A stretch of DNA of 16,974 nt, from positions 1-16,974 of the forward strand of contig JAVBML010000081.1 in NCBI GenBank assembly GCA_031552655.1. The letters run 5' to 3'. Under the pieces are notes generated by a model. That model was not told the origin of the DNA. It worked only from the letters and a program-made list of their open reading frames with translations, and did not search any database. Made by a program: the position numbers and the translations under genes. Of the stretch, positions 1 through 6,878 are shown piece by piece (position 1 is the first letter of the stretch; every line of letters begins with the position of its first letter). Origin of the DNA: CAZTPH01 sp031552655 (GTDB taxonomy: Bacteria; Pseudomonadota; Gammaproteobacteria; UBA9339).

Positions 1-60
1 TACATCCAATATAATCTTGGTCTTTTCTTGCGCACTGTATCGTTTACGATTTCGCGACAT
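1..60 (-). CDS. Transposase OrfA, IS3-type, N-terminal 20 codons (partial)
   Basis: The minus strand from 60 reads MSRNRKRYSAQEKTKIILDV and continues beyond the left edge. A basic start followed by RYS and an EKTKI-type stretch is the usual opening of IS3-family OrfA proteins, the helix-turn-helix subunit that recognises the IS ends. The ATG has a strong purine-rich Shine-Dalgarno (complement of CCCCCTC at about 67-73). Only the first 20 residues are in the window, so integrity, a frameshifted OrfB and activity cannot be judged. A related family with a similar HTH start is possible. Confidence 0.7.
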   Translation of the reverse strand, partial: MSRNRKRYSAQEKTKIILDV

Positions 61-135
61 TTTTTACCCCCTCTTACTTATCAGAGATTATACCTCTTTT
101 TACTTCTTATTCATTGGTACGATTTTTGGGGTCCA
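1..135 (-). mobile_element. End of an insertion sequence, IS3-family-like (partial)
   Basis: This is the transposase-proximal end of an insertion sequence that runs off the left edge. Read on the minus strand it begins at 135 with TGGACCCCAAAAATCGTACC, a typical terminal inverted repeat starting with TG. An untranslated leader follows with a perfect TATAAT (complement of 87-92) but no clear -35 box, then a Shine-Dalgarno GAGGGGG and the transposase start at 60. The family call rests on the transposase N-terminus and on the end sequence. The other end, the full transposase and the target duplication cannot be seen. IS3 elements usually duplicate 3-4 bp, so the bases just after 135 (CTA or CTAT) are the candidate duplication. 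Confidence 0.75.
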
Positions 136-142
136 CTATAAG
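114..142 (+). promoter_or_regulatory. Putative hybrid promoter across the IS junction
   Basis: TTGGTA at 114-119 lies inside the IS end. TATAAG at 137-142 lies just outside it, and the spacer is exactly 17 bp. The boxes match the sigma70 consensus at 4/6 and 5/6 positions. Transcription would start near 149, about 35 nt before the ATG at 184. Outward -35 boxes in IS ends that create hybrid promoters are well known. The box match is seen; promoter activity is inference. Confidence 0.45.
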
Positions 143-183
143 AAACTACTTTTTTGCATGTGATTTTACGTGAAAATATAGAA

Positions 184-591
184 ATGAGTGAGGAGGTATT
201 TGAAGAGCATTTTATGAATGAAGGTATAATACTTAGAGGATATAGTGTAGTAGCATCTTTTTTTCATGCTTTAGGTGAGAGTCAAGCCTATAATTATGTG
301 AGTGAAATTAGAGTACAGCGAAGAGCACGAGCTACTTTATGGACTAGAACACTTATTGTTGGTGAGCTTCTAAGAGCAGGTGCTGATGTTGATGCAAGAG
401 ATTACACTGGTAAAAGTGTGAGAGAGTTAGCTATTGAACGTAGAGAAGGAGTTGGCAATGCGATTGTTAACATTATTTTAACTTGCCCAGAGGTGAGCGA
501 TCCAAGTTATAGAGATATAGCATGGCAAACCTTTGAGAGGGAAATGGAAAGATTGATGAAATCGTCACAAAGCTCCTGTGCTTTAATGTAA
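184..591 (+). CDS. Small ankyrin-like protein with C-terminal CAAX box (CALM)
   Basis: This 135-aa protein has no recognised full-length family. Residues about 61-73 read ELLRAGADVDARD, which matches the end of an ankyrin repeat. Residues 76-99 (GKSVRELAIE... to NAIVNIIL) match the first part of the next repeat, so one to one and a half degenerate repeats are visible. The last four residues are Cys-Ala-Leu-Met, a canonical CAAX box of the farnesylated type, after a Ser/Gln-rich linker and an acidic FEREMER stretch. Legionella AnkB combines ankyrin repeats with a CAAX box lipidated by host enzymes, so a host-membrane effector is a reasonable inference. The start at 184 fits the hybrid promoter; in-frame TTG 154 and GTG 160 would leave almost no leader, and no strong Shine-Dalgarno is seen. 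The IS ends about 50 bp upstream and an in-frame TAA at 139 closes the frame, so 5' loss of a longer gene cannot be excluded. Confidence 0.7.
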   Translation: MSEEVFEEHFMNEGIILRGYSVVASFFHALGESQAYNYVSEIRVQRRARATLWTRTLIVGELLRAGADVDARDYTGKSVRELAIERREGVGNAIVNIILTCPEVSDPSYRDIAWQTFEREMERLMKSSQSSCALM

Positions 592-644
592 AAATAAGTA
601 AAAAGGATAGCTTGCTGGAAATAAAATTAAATGAGGAGAAATTA

Positions 645-926
645 ATGCAAAATTTTAGTATAAAAGACATTACCGCCTTAGATATGCTTTGCATATATGG
701 AGGGGTATACGGAGTTTGTATTTGCTGTGCTAATCAAAATACGGGATCGTGGGCACTTTATAGAAATAATCCAGGTTTTTTTGCAAGTATTTTTGGTAGA
801 TTAGTACAAGGTGATATCATAACAAGTGATAAATGCTCCGATAAAGGTGAGATAGGTATTAGTGTTATCTTGGGTATCGCAGCTGCTAGTGCAGCTATTT
901 ATATGGGAAAATCTCTAAGGAAATAA
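645..926 (+). CDS. Double-glycine leader peptide 1 (bacteriocin/microcin-like precursor)
   Basis: This 93-aa peptide starts at an ATG preceded by GAGGAG (633-638) at 6-nt spacing, which argues against the upstream in-frame TTG at 612. Residues 1-20 (MQNFSIKDITALDMLCIYGG) fit the double-glycine leader consensus: Gly at -1 and -2, Ile at -4, Met at -7, Asp at -8 and Ile at -12. Such leaders are removed by C39-peptidase ABC exporters. The predicted 73-aa core starts VYGVCICC, has a fourth Cys near the middle, and ends in a hydrophobic helix (IGISVILGIAAASAAIYMG) with a basic tail. This is the usual layout of class II bacteriocins and microcins. No exporter, immunity gene or modification enzyme is in the window. 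A second GG-leader gene lies 67 nt downstream on the same strand. A small membrane protein with a chance GG is the alternative. Confidence 0.65.
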   Translation: MQNFSIKDITALDMLCIYGGVYGVCICCANQNTGSWALYRNNPGFFASIFGRLVQGDIITSDKCSDKGEIGISVILGIAAASAAIYMGKSLRK

Positions 927-993
927 AATCATTATAGTGTATAAAAAATAAACGCTATATTTGTAGTGAAATCTATGATAATGGAAGGTGCTT

Positions 994-1212
994 ATGACTA
1001 AATTAACGAAAACAGAAATTGCCGTAGTGCATGGGGGACTTGGAATGTTAGAAGCCGTAGTTTATTTAACTGTTGCTGCATCCGTACCTACTACTATTAG
1101 GTTGCTGTGTAGCAGATGGTGTGCAGATAATCATAGGTTATATAATCTTCTTGCATTTACTGGTGGTGCTATAGGCGTATTTGTTGTTTATTTTGCTACA
1201 AGTGCTGAATAA
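994..1212 (+). CDS. Double-glycine leader peptide 2 (bacteriocin/microcin-like precursor)
   Basis: This 72-aa peptide has a strong Shine-Dalgarno (GGAAGG, 983-988) 5 nt before the ATG. The first 15 residues, MTKLTKTEIAVVHGG, match the double-glycine leader consensus closely: Leu -12, Glu -8, Ile -7, Val -4, Gly -2 and Gly -1. Cleavage would release a 57-aa core starting LGMLEAVVYL. The core has two hydrophobic segments (about residues 17-38 and 51-69) around a polar loop with two Cys, and GG and GA small-residue motifs in the second helix as in helix-packing bacteriocins. It probably forms a two-gene unit with the preceding GG peptide, perhaps as a two-peptide bacteriocin or as bacteriocin plus immunity-like partner. 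Function is inferred only from leader and architecture. Confidence 0.7.
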   Translation: MTKLTKTEIAVVHGGLGMLEAVVYLTVAASVPTTIRLLCSRWCADNHRLYNLLAFTGGAIGVFVVYFATSAE

Positions 1213-1702
1213 TTTGGTTTTTTGAAAATATTTAGCCAATCTATGTATTGAGTTGGACGATGTTTACTCATGGCTTGGGTTTTTTGAAGTAGATAGATTA
1301 TTCGTATTTGCCTTTTAGAAAAAATTTTGACTTAGCAGTAAATAAATTTTAGAAGATTTTTCTAGCTATCAAAGAAAATCATCAGCTTCCACCTAGGTGC
1401 TATATCTAAGAATCATTTAAAACCATCGATATAGTAAAACCAAATAAAATCATAGTGTTATCGTCGCAGAAAATTCAAATAGCACAGTGGGGTAGAAATA
1501 GGAGCGAATAAATATAACTTCCTTTTTAATTTAACGTACATGAAAGGAAAGTGAATTTAATTGTTTATTTTTTACCGATTATTTCAGCTGCTGATTCTGC
1601 CTTTTGGGCTTAAAATAGCCACCTATAAGTTTTGTAAGTCTTGGCTCCTAATTTTTTCATGGCAATTCACGGTATTACGGGGAATTTCTAATTAATTCTA
1701 GT
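1213..1702. other. Gene-free AT-rich stretch between accessory region and dcw cluster
   Basis: About 490 bp with no convincing gene on either strand. Stops are frequent in all frames, and no tRNA cloverleaf, CRISPR-like repeat or IS terminus could be seen. The palindrome CACCTAGGTG occurs at about 1390-1399. T-rich runs after 1212 follow only weak stems, so no terminator is called. It may be decayed coding DNA, but no protein similarity is recognisable. Confidence 0.6.
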
Positions 1703-1730
1703 TTGACACTGCCCATTCTTTTGGTATATT
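1703..1730 (+). promoter_or_regulatory. Sigma70 promoter of the mraZ (dcw) operon
   Basis: A perfect -35 TTGACA at 1703-1708 and a -10 TATATT at 1725-1730 are separated by 16 bp. Transcription would start near 1737, inside the GTGG repeats and about 45 nt before the mraZ start. This corresponds to the Pmra promoter that drives the first dcw genes in enterobacteria. Confidence 0.8.
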
Positions 1731-1767
1731 GTGGCAGAAAGTGGTTGATAGTGGTTAAAAGTGGTGG
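1731..1767 (+). promoter_or_regulatory. MraZ operator: four GTGG repeats at 10-bp spacing
   Basis: GTGG occurs at 1731, 1741, 1751 and 1761, exactly one per 10 bp, directly downstream of the -10 box and upstream of the mraZ start. E. coli MraZ represses its own operon by binding TGGGN-type repeats about 10 bp apart between promoter and gene, and Mollicutes MraZ uses similar boxes. Position, periodicity and G-rich core all fit. The core here is GTGGT/C rather than TGGG. Binding is inferred. Confidence 0.75.
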
Positions 1768-1781
1768 ATGCTATGGCAGCG

Positions 1782-2240
1782 ATGTTTAGAGGAATAAATG
1801 CAATAAATGTAGATGGCAAGGGGCGCATATCCATGCCCGCTCGCTACCGTGATGATTTGCTAGATGAAACCGATGGCAAATTAGTGATAACCATTGATTC
1901 CGAAGAGCATTGCTTGTTGCTTTATCCACTACCCGTTTGGGAAGAAATAGAGAAAAAGATAGGGGATTTACCCAGTTTTAATCAGTCTGCACGGCGCATT
2001 CAACGTCTTTTGATTGGCCATGCAACGGAACTGGATATGGATAGCAATGGGCGCATACTTTTGCCTCCTCTGTTGAGAGAATATGCATCCCTTGATAGGC
2101 AAATTGTGTTGGTTGGTCAGGGCAAAAAATTTGAGCTATGGGATAAACGAATTTGGGATGAAGAGCGCAGTGTGTGGCTAGATAGCAGTAAGGGTGATTT
2201 AGATAGTTTACCACCGGAGTTACAAACTCTATCTCTTTAA
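1782..2240 (+). CDS. mraZ: Transcriptional regulator MraZ
   Basis: MraZ is a DNA-binding protein with two AbrB/SpoVT-like half-domains that forms ring-shaped oligomers and represses the dcw operon. From the ATG at 1782 the protein is 152 aa, the same length as E. coli MraZ, and starts with the family-typical MFRG. Both signature half-motifs are present: DGKGRISMPARYRD in the N-terminal half and DSNGRILLPPLLREYA in the C-terminal half. GHATELDMD and LVGQGKKFELWD are also family-typical. In-frame GTG 1761 and ATG 1773 lie in or next to the operator repeats, and homology argues against them. The ATG used has no clear Shine-Dalgarno. It is the first gene of the operon, 5 nt before rsmH. Confidence 0.95.
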   Translation: MFRGINAINVDGKGRISMPARYRDDLLDETDGKLVITIDSEEHCLLLYPLPVWEEIEKKIGDLPSFNQSARRIQRLLIGHATELDMDSNGRILLPPLLREYASLDRQIVLVGQGKKFELWDKRIWDEERSVWLDSSKGDLDSLPPELQTLSL

Positions 2241-2245
2241 TTTAG

Positions 2246-3223
2246 ATGGATAGCAAAGAAAATAGTGGTAGAAAAATTGAACCCTTTATTTTAAGGAAGG
2301 TGGATTTTTGTTTACATCAACCTATTTTAGTGGAGGAAACTATGGATGGTTTAGCTATAGAAAAAAATGGCATTTACATTGATGCGACCTTTGGACGTGG
2401 CGGCCATGCTCGGGCATTGCTAAACCGCCTTGGCCCCGAAGGAGTATTAATGTGCATTGACCGGGATCAGGAAGGCATTGATGCTGCTCATGCATTTGGT
2501 GATGAGCGCATGGTAATTAGAAAAGGAACTTTTTCCCACTTAGAAAGTTGGGTAGAGGAATTGGGTTACGGAGGGAAAATTGGCGGTATTCTCATGGATT
2601 TAGGAGTATCTTCGCCGCAACTTGATGATGCTCGGCGTGGTTTCAGTTTTCTGCGAGATGGTCCTCTGGATATGAGAATGGATCAAAGCCAGCGGTTGAG
2701 TGCGGCAGATTGGCTTAGTGATGCGAGGCAAGATGAAATTTACGGGGTACTTCGTGACTACGGTGAAGAGAGATTTAGTGGTCGCATCGCCCGTGCGATT
2801 GTGGAGGCAAGAAAGGTAGCTCCCATTACAACGACGGTTAGGTTAGCGGCCATTGTGAGTGATGCTAATCCTCGATGGGAGAGGGATCGCCATCCGGCAA
2901 CGAGAACGTTTCAAGCGATTAGAATATTTATTAATGGCGAACTTGAGGAGTTGACCCATGGTCTTGAACGGGCATTTAGAGTCCTCAAGGTTGGTGGTAG
3001 GTTAGCGGTCATTACCTTTCATTCATTGGAAGATCGCATAGTAAAAGATTTTATTAAAAAATATAAGGGAGATGCTGTGCCATCCTGGGTACCTCTCCGC
3101 GATGGAGAGCTGAATAGAGCGCTGACAACGATTGGTAGAGCCATTGGTGCCAGCGCTGAAGAGATTAAAATTAATCCTCGAGCGCGTAGTGCAACATTGA
3201 GGATAGTGGAGAAATTAAAATGA
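2246..3223 (+). CDS. rsmH: 16S rRNA (cytosine1402-N4)-methyltransferase RsmH
   Basis: RsmH (MraW) is a SAM-dependent methyltransferase that modifies C1402 in the decoding centre of 16S rRNA. The 325-aa product carries the SAM-binding motif DATFGRGGHA at residues 46-55, and further on the family blocks LGVSSPQLDDA, GPLDMRMD, YGEERF, HPATRTFQAIRI and FHSLEDRIVK, ending in NPRARSATLRI. It is slightly longer than E. coli RsmH (313 aa) because of about 15 extra N-terminal residues before HQPILVEE. No better in-frame start follows, and no strong Shine-Dalgarno precedes the ATG, so translation is probably coupled to mraZ 5 nt upstream. The stop overlaps the ftsL start (ATGA). Confidence 0.97.
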   Translation: MDSKENSGRKIEPFILRKVDFCLHQPILVEETMDGLAIEKNGIYIDATFGRGGHARALLNRLGPEGVLMCIDRDQEGIDAAHAFGDERMVIRKGTFSHLESWVEELGYGGKIGGILMDLGVSSPQLDDARRGFSFLRDGPLDMRMDQSQRLSAADWLSDARQDEIYGVLRDYGEERFSGRIARAIVEARKVAPITTTVRLAAIVSDANPRWERDRHPATRTFQAIRIFINGELEELTHGLERAFRVLKVGGRLAVITFHSLEDRIVKDFIKKYKGDAVPSWVPLRDGELNRALTTIGRAIGASAEEIKINPRARSATLRIVEKLK

Positions 3224-3552
3224 ATGCTTTGGCAAGGGTGGCATTGGCAGAGAGTGCTTTTACTAAAGGTGTAACTTTTAGTTTTAGTTTTTCGGAACTA
3301 AAAATACTTCTTTTAGTAGGTATTAGTTTACTATCGGCTTTGGGTATTATTTATGTTAACGACTGTAATCGCCGCCTATTAATTACCCATGATAAAATAC
3401 ACCTTGAAATCGAAGAGTTGCAGATTGAAAAAAATAAACTGCTATTGGAGCGTAGTTCCTGGGGTGCCCAAGCTAGGGTACAGTTGGTAGCAAAGAACAG
3501 CTTGCAGATGCAGATCCCCCAGTCTTCAGATATTATAATGATTAAAATGTAG
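3220..3552 (+). CDS. ftsL: Cell division protein FtsL
   Basis: FtsL is a bitopic inner-membrane protein that joins FtsB and FtsQ in the divisome subcomplex activating FtsW and FtsI. The 110-aa product has a short cytoplasmic N-terminus, one membrane segment (about residues 27-46, LKILLLVGISLLSALGIIYV), a charged coiled-coil region (about 50-80), and the typical C-terminal ARVQLVAKNSLQMQIP block. The start overlaps the rsmH stop by 4 nt. Sequence identity in this family is low, but topology, size, the C-terminal motif and the place between rsmH and ftsI make the call firm. Confidence 0.92.
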   Translation: MNALARVALAESAFTKGVTFSFSFSELKILLLVGISLLSALGIIYVNDCNRRLLITHDKIHLEIEELQIEKNKLLLERSSWGAQARVQLVAKNSLQMQIPQSSDIIMIKM

Positions 3553-3554
3553 CC

Positions 3555-5231
3555 ATGCGTGGACGCATTGAATACGAGTGGCGACTGTGGTTTTTGATTG
3601 TCACACTATTGCTAATAGTTTTGGGGTTGCTGGGGCGCATTATCTATTTGGGAGTAATCAAGCATAATTTTTTGCTGGATCAAAGTAACATGCGCAGTGT
3701 CCGTGATGTTAGTACTTCTGCTCATCGTGGTATTATTAGCGATCGCAATGGTGAGCCTTTGGCGATTAGCATTCCCGTCGGTTCCATTTGGGTTAATCCT
3801 AAATTGTTTGTTTATACCAAGGAAGAGTTAGATCATTTTGCTAAATTATTGGTAATGGATGCCAAAATAATCAAAGCTAAGGTTGCGAAGCAAAGTAGCC
3901 GTGAATTTGTATATATAAAGAGATCCCTAGCCATGGAAACAGCGGAACGAATTTTATCTTTGCATATTCCGGGAGTTTTTCTTGAAAAGGGGTATCGGCG
4001 TCACTATCCCGAAGGAGAAGCTGCAGCTCATGTTATTGGTTTTACTAATATAGATGATGTTGGCCAGGAAGGTATAGAATTAGCCTATGATAATTGGCTT
4101 CGAGGTATCCCTGGAAAGACACGAGTGGTGAAAGATAGATTGGGCAATACCGTCGCTACCTTGGGAGTAATTAGTGAACCTAAGGAAGGTCGTAATTTAA
4201 CCCTAAGTATTGATCGAAGAATTCAATATTTGGCACACAATGAATTGAAAAATGCCATGGTGCGTCACCGAGCAGAATCGGGGTCCGTGGTAGTACTATC
4301 AGCTAAAACAGGGGAAATATTGGCGATGGTAAATATGCCGAGCTATGATCCCAATAATAGGAGAGAAGCTTCTCCTAGCAGGATGCGCAATAGGGCAGTT
4401 ACGGATCTGTTTGAACCTGGTTCGACAACTAAAATATTTACCATTGCTAGTGCCTTAAGCAGTGGTAAGTATCAGTCGGAATCATTGGTTGATACTAATC
4501 CCGGTGTGTTTGTAGTAGATGGACATCGTATCCACGACAATGCCCATAAGAATAATGGCATTTTGACCGTAAAGAGTGTATTGCAAAAGTCCAGTGACAT
4601 TGGAGTAGCGAAAATAACCTTATCATTACCCAGCGATAATTTGTTACGTATGTTGCGTCTCGTAGGTTTTGGCAAAAGTACCCAAAGTGGTTTTCCCGGA
4701 GAAGCCCAGGGATTTGTGCCGTCAAATTTGAAAAAACGCCAATTTGTGTTGGCTACTCTTTCCTTTGGCTATAGCATTTCAGTAACGGCACTGCAGCTTG
4801 CCCAGGCCTATGCTGTAATTGCTGCCCATGGCATGGCTAGCCCCATCACTTTTTTGAAGGCCGCAGTGCCTCCAGAAAAAAAGGAAATTTTGCCAAAGAA
4901 ACTGTGTTTACAGTTGTTGAATATGCTAGAAGCTGTGATAAATACTGGAGGTACGGGAACTAGAGCACGGGTTTCCGGCTACCGTGTTGCAGGCAAAACC
5001 GGTACTGCTCACATAGCTTCTCCGGCAGGTGGATATTACACCGATCGCTATTTCTCTAATTTTGTTGGTTTAGCCCCCGTATCCGATCCAGAATTAGTTG
5101 TGGTTGCCGTGATTAAAAATCCCCGGGGTTTATATCACGGCGGTTTGGTGGCAGCACCGATATTTGCCAATGTCATGAATGGTGCCCTGAGAATTCTTGG
5201 AATAAAGTTAGATAATGTTGATAGCATATAG
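3555..5231 (+). CDS. ftsI: Peptidoglycan D,D-transpeptidase FtsI (PBP3)
   Basis: This is the septal class B penicillin-binding protein that cross-links peptidoglycan together with FtsW. The 558-aa product has one N-terminal membrane segment (about residues 10-32), a PBP dimerisation region starting near RGIISDRNGEPLAIS, and a transpeptidase domain. The nucleophile motif STTK begins at Ser290 and KTG is at 481-483. The middle motif, usually SxN (SSN in E. coli PBP3), reads Ser346-Ser347-Asp348, an Asn-to-Asp change at a catalytic-site position. Surrounding blocks (VLQKSSDIGVAKI, FSFGYSISVTALQLAQAYA) align well with PBP3. It starts 2 nt after ftsL and ends 12 nt before murE. Confidence 0.96.
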   Translation: MRGRIEYEWRLWFLIVTLLLIVLGLLGRIIYLGVIKHNFLLDQSNMRSVRDVSTSAHRGIISDRNGEPLAISIPVGSIWVNPKLFVYTKEELDHFAKLLVMDAKIIKAKVAKQSSREFVYIKRSLAMETAERILSLHIPGVFLEKGYRRHYPEGEAAAHVIGFTNIDDVGQEGIELAYDNWLRGIPGKTRVVKDRLGNTVATLGVISEPKEGRNLTLSIDRRIQYLAHNELKNAMVRHRAESGSVVVLSAKTGEILAMVNMPSYDPNNRREASPSRMRNRAVTDLFEPGSTTKIFTIASALSSGKYQSESLVDTNPGVFVVDGHRIHDNAHKNNGILTVKSVLQKSSDIGVAKITLSLPSDNLLRMLRLVGFGKSTQSGFPGEAQGFVPSNLKKRQFVLATLSFGYSISVTALQLAQAYAVIAAHGMASPITFLKAAVPPEKKEILPKKLCLQLLNMLEAVINTGGTGTRARVSGYRVAGKTGTAHIASPAGGYYTDRYFSNFVGLAPVSDPELVVVAVIKNPRGLYHGGLVAAPIFANVMNGALRILGIKLDNVDSI

Positions 5232-5243
5232 AGGTTAGAAACC

Positions 5244-6776
5244 ATGGCTAAAAGAATAGTAGAAGAGAGAAAAAGGGAGCTAGGATCACTATTAGAGGGG
5301 ATTATAGATATTGGAGCTTCGGAAGGAAAACTGCTGGTGAGTGGAATTGGTTTGGATAGTAGAACTGTGCAACCGGGGGAATTATTTTTAGCCTGTCGCG
5401 GTTCCCTGGTCGATGGTAGAAATTTCATCACTGATGCTGTTCGAAGAGGGGCCGTTGGTATTTTCTGTGAGGATAGTTTGCCGCGGAGGGAGCCATTGGA
5501 ACCCATTGATATTCCTATTTTTGTTGTGCCCAATCTGAGGCAACATTTGGGAACAATTGCGGCAAGATTCTATGATTATCCATCTAAAAAAATAACAGTA
5601 ATTGGTGTTACGGGAACCAATGGTAAAACTACCGTAACTCACTATGTAGCAATGTTACTCAATGATTTAGGAATTCCCAGTGCCGTTATCGGTACCCTAG
5701 GCTTTGGCATACCCGGTGAATTGAATTGTACTATAAATACTACGCCGGATCCCGTAATGCTGCAGAGACTGTTGTATGAATTTGTAGCAAAAGGTATTAA
5801 AGTTGTGGCTATGGAAGTTTCCTCTCAGGGATTAGCTTTTGATAGAGTAAAAGGTATCGATTTTACTCTGGGAGTATTTACTAACTTGACTCGGGAGCAT
5901 CTTGATTATCATGTTACCATGGAGGCCTACGGCAATGCTAAGAAGTCTCTATTTACTAATTACCATATAAAGCACGCTGTTATTAATGGGGACGATGATT
6001 TTGGGTTGCAGTTATCTAAAGATATAACTGCGCAGTGTGATGTTTGTTTGTATAGCATTAGGGAGTGTAAATTTGATCTACCCTTATTTCGCGCAAGAAA
6101 TATTCAATTGCAATCTAGGATAACTAGTGCCAATTTAATTACTCCCCATGGACAGCTGCATTTAACTAGTAAACTCATGGGAGATTTCAATATTAGTAAC
6201 CTTTTGGCTGTGGTAGCTATTTTGGTAAAGATGGGAATCAAGGAAAAAGATTTTCTGCCGCTAATTGCCACACTTAAACCCATCAGAGGTCGCATGGAAT
6301 ATCATGGTGGTGAGGGAAAAAAACCACTGGTTGTCATTGACTATGCCCATACTCCCGATGCTTTAGAAAAAGCACTATTGACTTTGCAAAATTATTGCGA
6401 AGGTTCCCTGTGGTGTGTATTTGGTTGCGGGGGGGAGAGAGATCGGGGGAAAAGATCAATCATGGGAAGCATTGCTGAAAGATATAGTGACCATATTATT
6501 ATTACCAACGATAATCCACGCTACGAAGATCAAGCGCAGATAGCAGAGGATATAGTGCAAGGATTACTTTGTCCCTGGGCAGCGGAAATTGAATATGATA
6601 GAAGCACTGCTATTCAATATGCCATAAATAATGCTCAAGACAATGATGTGATCTTAGTTGCCGGAAAGGGTCATGAAGATTATCAGTTGGTAGGGGGTAG
6701 AAAATTGGTTTGCGATGATCGCGATATTGTTACCACGGCATTCCGTGATATGGTTATCTCCAGGGATAGTGGTTAA
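5244..6776 (+). CDS. murE: UDP-MurNAc-L-Ala-D-Glu:meso-diaminopimelate ligase MurE
   Basis: MurE adds the third residue of the peptidoglycan stem peptide in the cytoplasm with ATP. The 510-aa product shows the Mur-ligase P-loop GTNGKTT (about residues 123-129), the NTTPDP substrate loop, the Tyr-Gly-Asn-Ala-Lys segment near residue 230 that carries the carbamylated lysine, the DYAHTPDAL block, and the C-terminal GKGHEDYQ. DNPR near residue 423 is the signature for meso-diaminopimelate rather than lysine, pointing to a Gram-negative wall. GAGGTTAG precedes the ATG at suitable spacing. It is the last dcw gene in the window; murF does not follow. Confidence 0.97.
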   Translation: MAKRIVEERKRELGSLLEGIIDIGASEGKLLVSGIGLDSRTVQPGELFLACRGSLVDGRNFITDAVRRGAVGIFCEDSLPRREPLEPIDIPIFVVPNLRQHLGTIAARFYDYPSKKITVIGVTGTNGKTTVTHYVAMLLNDLGIPSAVIGTLGFGIPGELNCTINTTPDPVMLQRLLYEFVAKGIKVVAMEVSSQGLAFDRVKGIDFTLGVFTNLTREHLDYHVTMEAYGNAKKSLFTNYHIKHAVINGDDDFGLQLSKDITAQCDVCLYSIRECKFDLPLFRARNIQLQSRITSANLITPHGQLHLTSKLMGDFNISNLLAVVAILVKMGIKEKDFLPLIATLKPIRGRMEYHGGEGKKPLVVIDYAHTPDALEKALLTLQNYCEGSLWCVFGCGGERDRGKRSIMGSIAERYSDHIIITNDNPRYEDQAQIAEDIVQGLLCPWAAEIEYDRSTAIQYAINNAQDNDVILVAGKGHEDYQLVGGRKLVCDDRDIVTTAFRDMVISRDSG

Positions 6777-6848
6777 GTTTACACTACTAAGTTACATGCT
6801 ATTTATTAAATACATGGGAGAATATTCAACCTGGACTGAGGATTTAGG

Positions 6849-6878
6849 TTGCCATGGTTAAAAGGTTGTTGCTATAAT
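6849..6878 (+). promoter_or_regulatory. Sigma70-like promoter of the RasGEF-domain gene
   Basis: TTGCCA at 6849-6854 and a perfect TATAAT at 6873-6878 are 18 bp apart. The predicted start is near 6885, giving a leader of about 80 nt. A 6-bp inverted repeat (CAACCT 6827-6832, AGGTTG 6846-6851) touches the -35 box. A separate promoter suggests the gene is not just read through from murE. Confidence 0.65.

Noticed and set aside
154..183. Longer ankyrin/CAAX protein starting at TTG 154 or GTG 160
   Set aside because: The likely junction promoter would start transcription near 149, leaving almost no leader; the ATG at 184 is more probable, though this is not certain.
1213..1290. Terminator after GG peptide 2 based on T-runs
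   Set aside because: The T-runs are preceded only by 4-bp stems with mismatches.
1573..1618. Short minus-strand frame ending in an Ala/Glu/Lys-rich tail that looks like a protein C-terminus
   Set aside because: A stop lies directly upstream in frame, leaving only about 14 codons; no homology could be recognised.
1761..1781. mraZ starting at GTG 1761 or ATG 1773
   Set aside because: The MraZ family starts with MFRG, which is at 1782 and gives the standard 152 aa; 1761 is part of the operator repeats.
5135..5642. Minus-strand open frames opposite the start of murE
   Set aside because: They are antisense to strongly conserved murE sequence and lack start signals or protein features.
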